Assembly (NCBI GenBank): GCA_051453625.1
Contig: JBOZIK010000001.1
Coordinates: 269,408,923-269,472,922 of the forward strand
DNA: 64,000 bases
Source of the DNA: Welwitschia mirabilis
Taxonomy: Eukaryota > Gnetophyta > Gnetopsida > Welwitschiales
Direction of reading: 5' to 3'
The translations under genes were made by a program, and so were the position numbers. The notes below the pieces were generated by a model. The model was not told the DNA's origin and did not search any database. It was given only the letters and a program-made list of their open reading frames with translations. Position 1 is the first letter of the stretch. Every line of letters begins with the position of its first letter. Positions 49,001 through 55,000 of the stretch are shown piece by piece.

Positions 49001-52000
49001 GCCAAAGTCAACCAAATCGATGAGTCAACAAGTCACTCATGAGTCGCGACTCAACTTTTGGCTTTCTTAGCAAGTCGCAACTCCCAATTCATGCTACAAT
49101 GAGTGCCAGTAAATTACGAAGAGTAGATTTTGTAGAGATTCGATGCATTGGAAGAAAAAGAAATTCTATTTAGTATACTCACAAGTTTCTACATTTCTTT
49201 TCCCCTTCTTTAATAGATGCTTCTTTATGTTTGCTCATGTTTATATTAATGATTGGTCATTCTTTGCAACCAAATGTCTATAAATTGAAATCAAAGAATA
49301 AGGTGCTTAATATTTTTAAACCTTTTATCATAGGCTTGAAAGTTGAAACACAAACTTGTTTGAAATTGAATAACTTGCTTCACTAATAATGGCAAAGGGT
49401 AAACCTCCAAAGCATTTGTTAAGCTTTGCAAGCAAATGGGAATATATCAAATCCACACTTTGGAATGACACAAGAGAATGGAGTGGTACTAGTTGAAGCA
49501 TCAAGGTCAATGGTACTAGTTGCAAGTTTTCTTAACACATTTTGGGCAAAAGCTATCATAATGACAACATAACTAATAAACAAATCCTCTCACTTTACAT
49601 TGAACGAAAAAATTTTAGAACATTGTTAAGTGCAAGAACTATTTCATAGACCTACCTAAAGGTTTTTGCATGTAAGGCATAAATGTCCATTCAAAGAGAT
49701 GACTAAACCAAATTTCAAAACAAGGCTAAACAATGTAGTTTTGTAGGTTACGAAGACAACAAATTTGGATTCAAATTCTAGAATCCAAAATTGAAGAAAT
49801 ATGTCAAATCACATGATGTTTAATTTAGTGTGAATGAGATGTTTCATGGCTTTGAATATAAGGAACACTCTTCTCCCTCCCTACCCCTCTCTCTCCCCCT
49901 CTCCCTCCCTCCCTCTCTCTCCCATGCCCCCCCCTCCCTCCTCCTCCAAAGGAGCACACAATAAAATAAATAGGTGGTGACAAACAATTCTATACCAAAA
50001 GCAAGGGTAATCAGGAAGATCATGACAATGATTTTGAAGCTCTTTACAATGGCAAGAAAGGAGAGAATCAATGAGCAGTTAGTGTTTAAGAGGTAGGGCA
50101 TTTCACCAAAATAGCCCTTGCTCTTGCTAGATAGTCGCCATCTTCATATTATTTGCTTTAGAGTAACAGCAATGAACCAAAAAAAGTGGAGGAAGCCCTT
50201 GCCAACTCAGATCCAACTAAAAGATGCAAAGCTCTTAATTGTAGGTTGATTAAAGAATGACTTCTTGCTTGAAGAAATTCTGCATAGCTTGAAATAGGCT
50301 TCTAAGAAATGGTACAAGAGGGATTCTTCCATGTGTGGGTTGGTTTACCAAAGGAATGGATTTGACCATTATGCATACTTCTTATGAGTCATTCTTGGTA
50401 AGTTTGTTACTTTATTGTTGTATGTTGAGGATATGTTGATTGCAAGGAATGACATGATGAAAATAAAATAACTCAAAGCTAAAATGAAGTCATGAACCAA
50501 CATTTTGCAATCAAAGACATTGGTAAGGCGAAATAGATTGTTAGGCTGAAAATTAGCGAAGATAGAAAATAGAGGAAGTTGTGGCTTAGATAAAGCGATT
50601 ACATTCGGAAATTATTAGAACATTTTGACATACTTAATGCCAAGCATATTAGTACTCCTTTGGCTCCAGACTTTTAGTTATTTTGATTGTCCTAATTCCA
50701 AGGACAAAGTTGGCAAGGTAAATGATGTTTTGAAGTCATTGCTCCCTAATATATACTTGTCTTGGTATTGCAAATGATGTTGGGGTCATGATTAAGTATA
50801 TCACACAATTATGATTAGAACCATTAGCTTAAGGTGAGGTGGATTCTCATATATTTGAAGGTCACATGGTCAGTTAGATTGCATACATTTTGGAGGCGAC
50901 AAGTTAGGAACATGTGGATGCTAATTTTGTAGGATACCTAGATACTAATGTGTTCCACCATTAGCCCTACTTTTGTTTTGGGGGTGACGTAGCCAATTGG
51001 TTATCAAGGTAAAATATGTGGCTCTGACATAGGTTTGTAAAGAACTGCTTTGATTTTGCAGGTTTCTTCCTTCTCGTGGTCTTAGGGAAAAGAGATGTCA
51101 TACATTTTGTGATAGTTAGGAGTGTCATAGATCTAGCTAACAATTCTACTATTTATGATCATAACACATAAAATCATTTTTTCAACACATTTGTTAATGG
51201 TTGGTGGAAGGTAAACATCATTTTAGGGTTTTAAATCTAACATAAAGTTAAATAAGAAAGGGTTACCTTAAGGGATGTATCACAAGGATTCCATGAGAGT
51301 AACTTTCTTCATTAGTCAAGAACCCCTTGTGTACTTCAACAAGTCCCTACTATTAGCTATCTGGAACCACTTGTGTCCTTGATTTTCTTCATTACTCAAG
51401 AACTTCACACTGTTGTTGAGAAGGTAGACTAGACATCATCCAACCCTCACTAAATTTGTGTCTTTTCTATTCCTTGTTTTTGTCCTTTAAAGAACAAAAT
51501 TAGAAACATTATCATACTCAAATGTGTTTGCTTACTAATCATAATGTGCACATTCTTCTCTGCTAATCCTAATAAATGCAGCTGCTCTCAAAAAAATAGT
51601 TATCTACATCCAAGAAACAAAGCTCATTTGCTTCTAGGCAAATAAAAATGAAATAATCTAAGTATGCATTAACAAATCATTAGTGCAGCAAGAGGATAAC
51701 AAATGAAATCAAACTATTAGTCATCTATACCAGGTTCGGGAGAAAAACATAAGCTGAAAACAAGAAAAGGCATATGTACTAGGAAAGAAAAATGCATATA
51801 AATGGTAAAGATGTGAACAATTAAACTTTTTGAATTGACATCCTAGAAAGAAAACTACAATCAAACAAACTAGAAAACACAAAGGGGGAAAAAGAGAGAA
51901 AAAGTAATGCCAACAAGAGATTGGAACATCAAGAGACTAATGAATCCAAATCAAAATGTAAATGCCAAGAACTATCAAAATACAGTCAATAAGCAAAGAA

Positions 52001-55000
52001 GCATGTTGCTAAGCAAACTAGAAGAAATACTCCAAGGAACTAGATATCCTCTCCTAAAGCTTATACAACCATTACAACAGGAAAAACAGTACTCATACAC
52101 AACAAACCGTAGGTTGTAGACTGTTTGTTAGCTAATTGAAGGATTTGTATCAAATTCTAAGGCTGCCCAAGGCTATAAAAGGAGGGAAGGTGTTGTGGGA
52201 GTGTGGTGGTTGGAGTCGTTTGCAATCTTGCTTGTAGTTGTAGCTTGAGTTAGAGGAATGGCTTGTGTTCCTTATGACTACCAGTTTTACAGTTGATCTA
52301 ACAGAGCTCTGCTCTAGTTCAAGGAACTAGGGTAAAAAGGCCCTGAACCTTGTTAACTTGTTTGTGTGTGCTTATTTGTTTTCTTTTCTACTTTTTTTGC
52401 TTGTTTTCATAACAGTGGTCTCAGAGGACACAAGTTATTTTTCATGCTCCATCATAGTCAATTTTTATCCACACAGGTTATGTACAAAATGGAACGCTTA
52501 CAGACAATGAATAGGTCGGTTGAAATAGAAAAGTAGGGTAACTGGAAAACCCTAATGAAAGATCTTCTCTAGTTGAAAGATTGCAACATTGTTCCGCAAT
52601 CAAAGGATGAAGCAAAGGCAGCTTCCAAGTTGTCAGATGTCGATTGGCTAAAGACATATTTGGACATTGAATGAAACACGCCCAAAGGAAAGCACTTGGA
52701 CTAATCATTCTTGTCTTGAGAATCAGATAATGATTATGTATAGATGGATCATGGAAGCCCACTTCCTTTGAAAACCCTGAACAAATGCATGTCCAACCCC
52801 CTCCTGAATGAAGAAACTTTACACTATTAACAACATTTTCAAAGCCAAGATGAAAAAGGGATCTTATTGCAGAGTCACCTAGATGAGTTAAATAGTCTAT
52901 TTGCTTCAATTGACGTTTCGGACATCATAACATTCAAACAAGATCGTAAGGTAGTCGCTATTCTAGTTTCGCTACCAAGCTCATGTGAGACGGTTCATAC
53001 TACCTTAGAGACTGCTTCAAAAACTCTACTACTAATGAACATTGTTATTTTGAAATTGTTGGATGCAGAAAAGACTACAACAATGGACTCCACTAGCGAA
53101 GCAGTTGCTGTCAGAACAGGGCAATCTTGTAACAAAGACAAAAGATGTGAACAAAGTAAAAGCAAAGAAGCTTCTCAAGACAAGAATTTGAAGTGTTGGT
53201 TTTGTAAGAGGAACAATCATGTGAAAAAGGATTGTTATGCCTTTAAAAGGCAAAAGGAAAAGGATGCAACAGGGAAGAAACCAAAGGAATTTGGCAACTC
53301 AAACCAAACAAATGGAGATCCAACTTTGACTTTTCCTTGCCTTAATTCAGTGGCGCATATAATCCTAAACTTGGAGAAAAGGTTTGGATAGTAGATAGTG
53401 ATGCCTCTTTTCATACTTGTCCAAACCACAAATGCTTCAACTCCAATGAAGCATGTTTGTCTAGAGTAGTTTGCATTGCAGATAGCAGAGAGTTTGAAAT
53501 TCATGGTCCTAGTACTATTGTATTGAAACAATGAGATGGACGACTACGACAATAAGGAATGTCAAGGATGTTCCAGAAATCGCTAAGAATGTGCTATTTG
53601 TTATGCGGTTTGATGAGTTGGGCTATAAGCGTCCATCTATTAATTGTATTTGGAGGACCAGCAAGAGTGTTATGACTATTCTAAAAGAAGCCAGGAAGGG
53701 TTCCATATATTATGCGTGTCGTTGCTAGTATGAAACAAGAAGAGGTTGTTGCTGTTACAGAAAGTTCCAAACATGTGCCCTAGACATTTGGGGCATATTG
53801 GACAAATAGGACAAAAGGTACTTAAATCTAAATCTCTTAGTTTTGTCTAATCTTGTCAATTTTGATTTCTTTAACGACTATGAAGTTGTAAAGTCACATT
53901 AGAGTTAACTTCCAAAGAAATGAACACCTTAGGAGCAATAGTCAATTAGAACTCATCTACTCTAATGTGCTTGGTTCTATTGATCCCTTCTTGTGCTCTC
54001 GCTAGCTCATAATATTTTGTCACATTCATTGATGACTTTAGCTATAGAATTTGGATTTGTGCTATCAAGTTAAAGGGCATGATACTTGATGTTTAAGCAG
54101 TTTGTTGCCTAGGTAAAAGCTTAGACAAGGCTGAGGTGAAGAAGCTCCTAACAAATAATGAAGGTGAATACACCTCACATGCCTTTCTAATTTTTGCAAG
54201 TGCCTCGAGAAAACAAAGTTGCAAAGAGATGCAACAAAACCATGTTAGACTGTGCTAGAAGCATGGTAGCAAAAGTAGGTCTTCCCAACTCTTTTCAAGC
54301 TATAGCAATCAGCACTGTTGTGTATTTTATTAACATGTCACCTCATTCGACTCTATTCAGATTCGAGAAATTATCTAGAGAGGAAAGGAAATTTCCTATG
54401 AGCGCTTGAGAGTTTTTGGCTATGAAGCTTATATTCACGTACAAAAAATCTCACAAGTCCAAGTGGTTATATCTAGGGATGTTACTTTCAAAGAAGATTC
54501 TCCGTGTCATCTCAAGCAAGTAGAAAATGAGGATGCAAGATGTCTAATCATGGCTTCCCTCAATACCAAAGTGTCTAGTCATGACAATGATGATCAAAAT
54601 GAGCAACAAGAAGATACTTCTAGCAATGAAGACATTGCTCAAAGTGAAGAAGAAGACAACAGGGATGTGAAACAGGAAAAGGAAGAAGCTAAAGATGAAG
54701 AAGTTTTTCCTTCACACTAGGTAAGGGAGCCCACTTGGCTAAAAAAGCAACCCAACAAGTAATCCAGTTTTTTCAATTATGTTTTATTAACTCATCAAGG
54801 GGAACCAGAAGCTATTTCATAAGCAAGTCATGCATCAATTAGAAGAAATGGGAGGCTACAATGTATGATGAGTGGAAATCACTCATGGCTAATCATAAAC
54901 AGGATCTAGTGTAATTGTCAAACGGTAAGAAAGCCTGCCACAACAGATGGATTTTTCGACTAAAGGAAGATTTGCATGGTCATACCCATACCTTTGAAAT

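Larger units (their letters stand above)
44249..49320. other. E1 intron, no gene; TGAGTCA clusters and a 735-N gap
   Basis: Part of the 11.6-kb intron between exons A and B. The plus-strand frame 46146-46334 (62 residues, Arg/Gln-rich) and the stretch 46860-47100 are unassigned. Clusters of TGACTCA/TGAGTCA occur at 45440-45570, 47411-47520 and 49018-49085. The gap 47567-48301 is flanked by an exact 25-bp repeat, so long frames drawn through it are artefacts. Confidence 0.5.

Noticed and set aside
49844-50101. Gly/Arg/Glu-repeat protein on the minus strand
   Set aside because: Low-complexity translation of the polypyrimidine tract, antisense to copia 4.
52478-52909. 143-codon minus-strand frame
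   Set aside because: Antisense to the copia 5 gag, with no recognisable domain; the plus strand explains the sequence.
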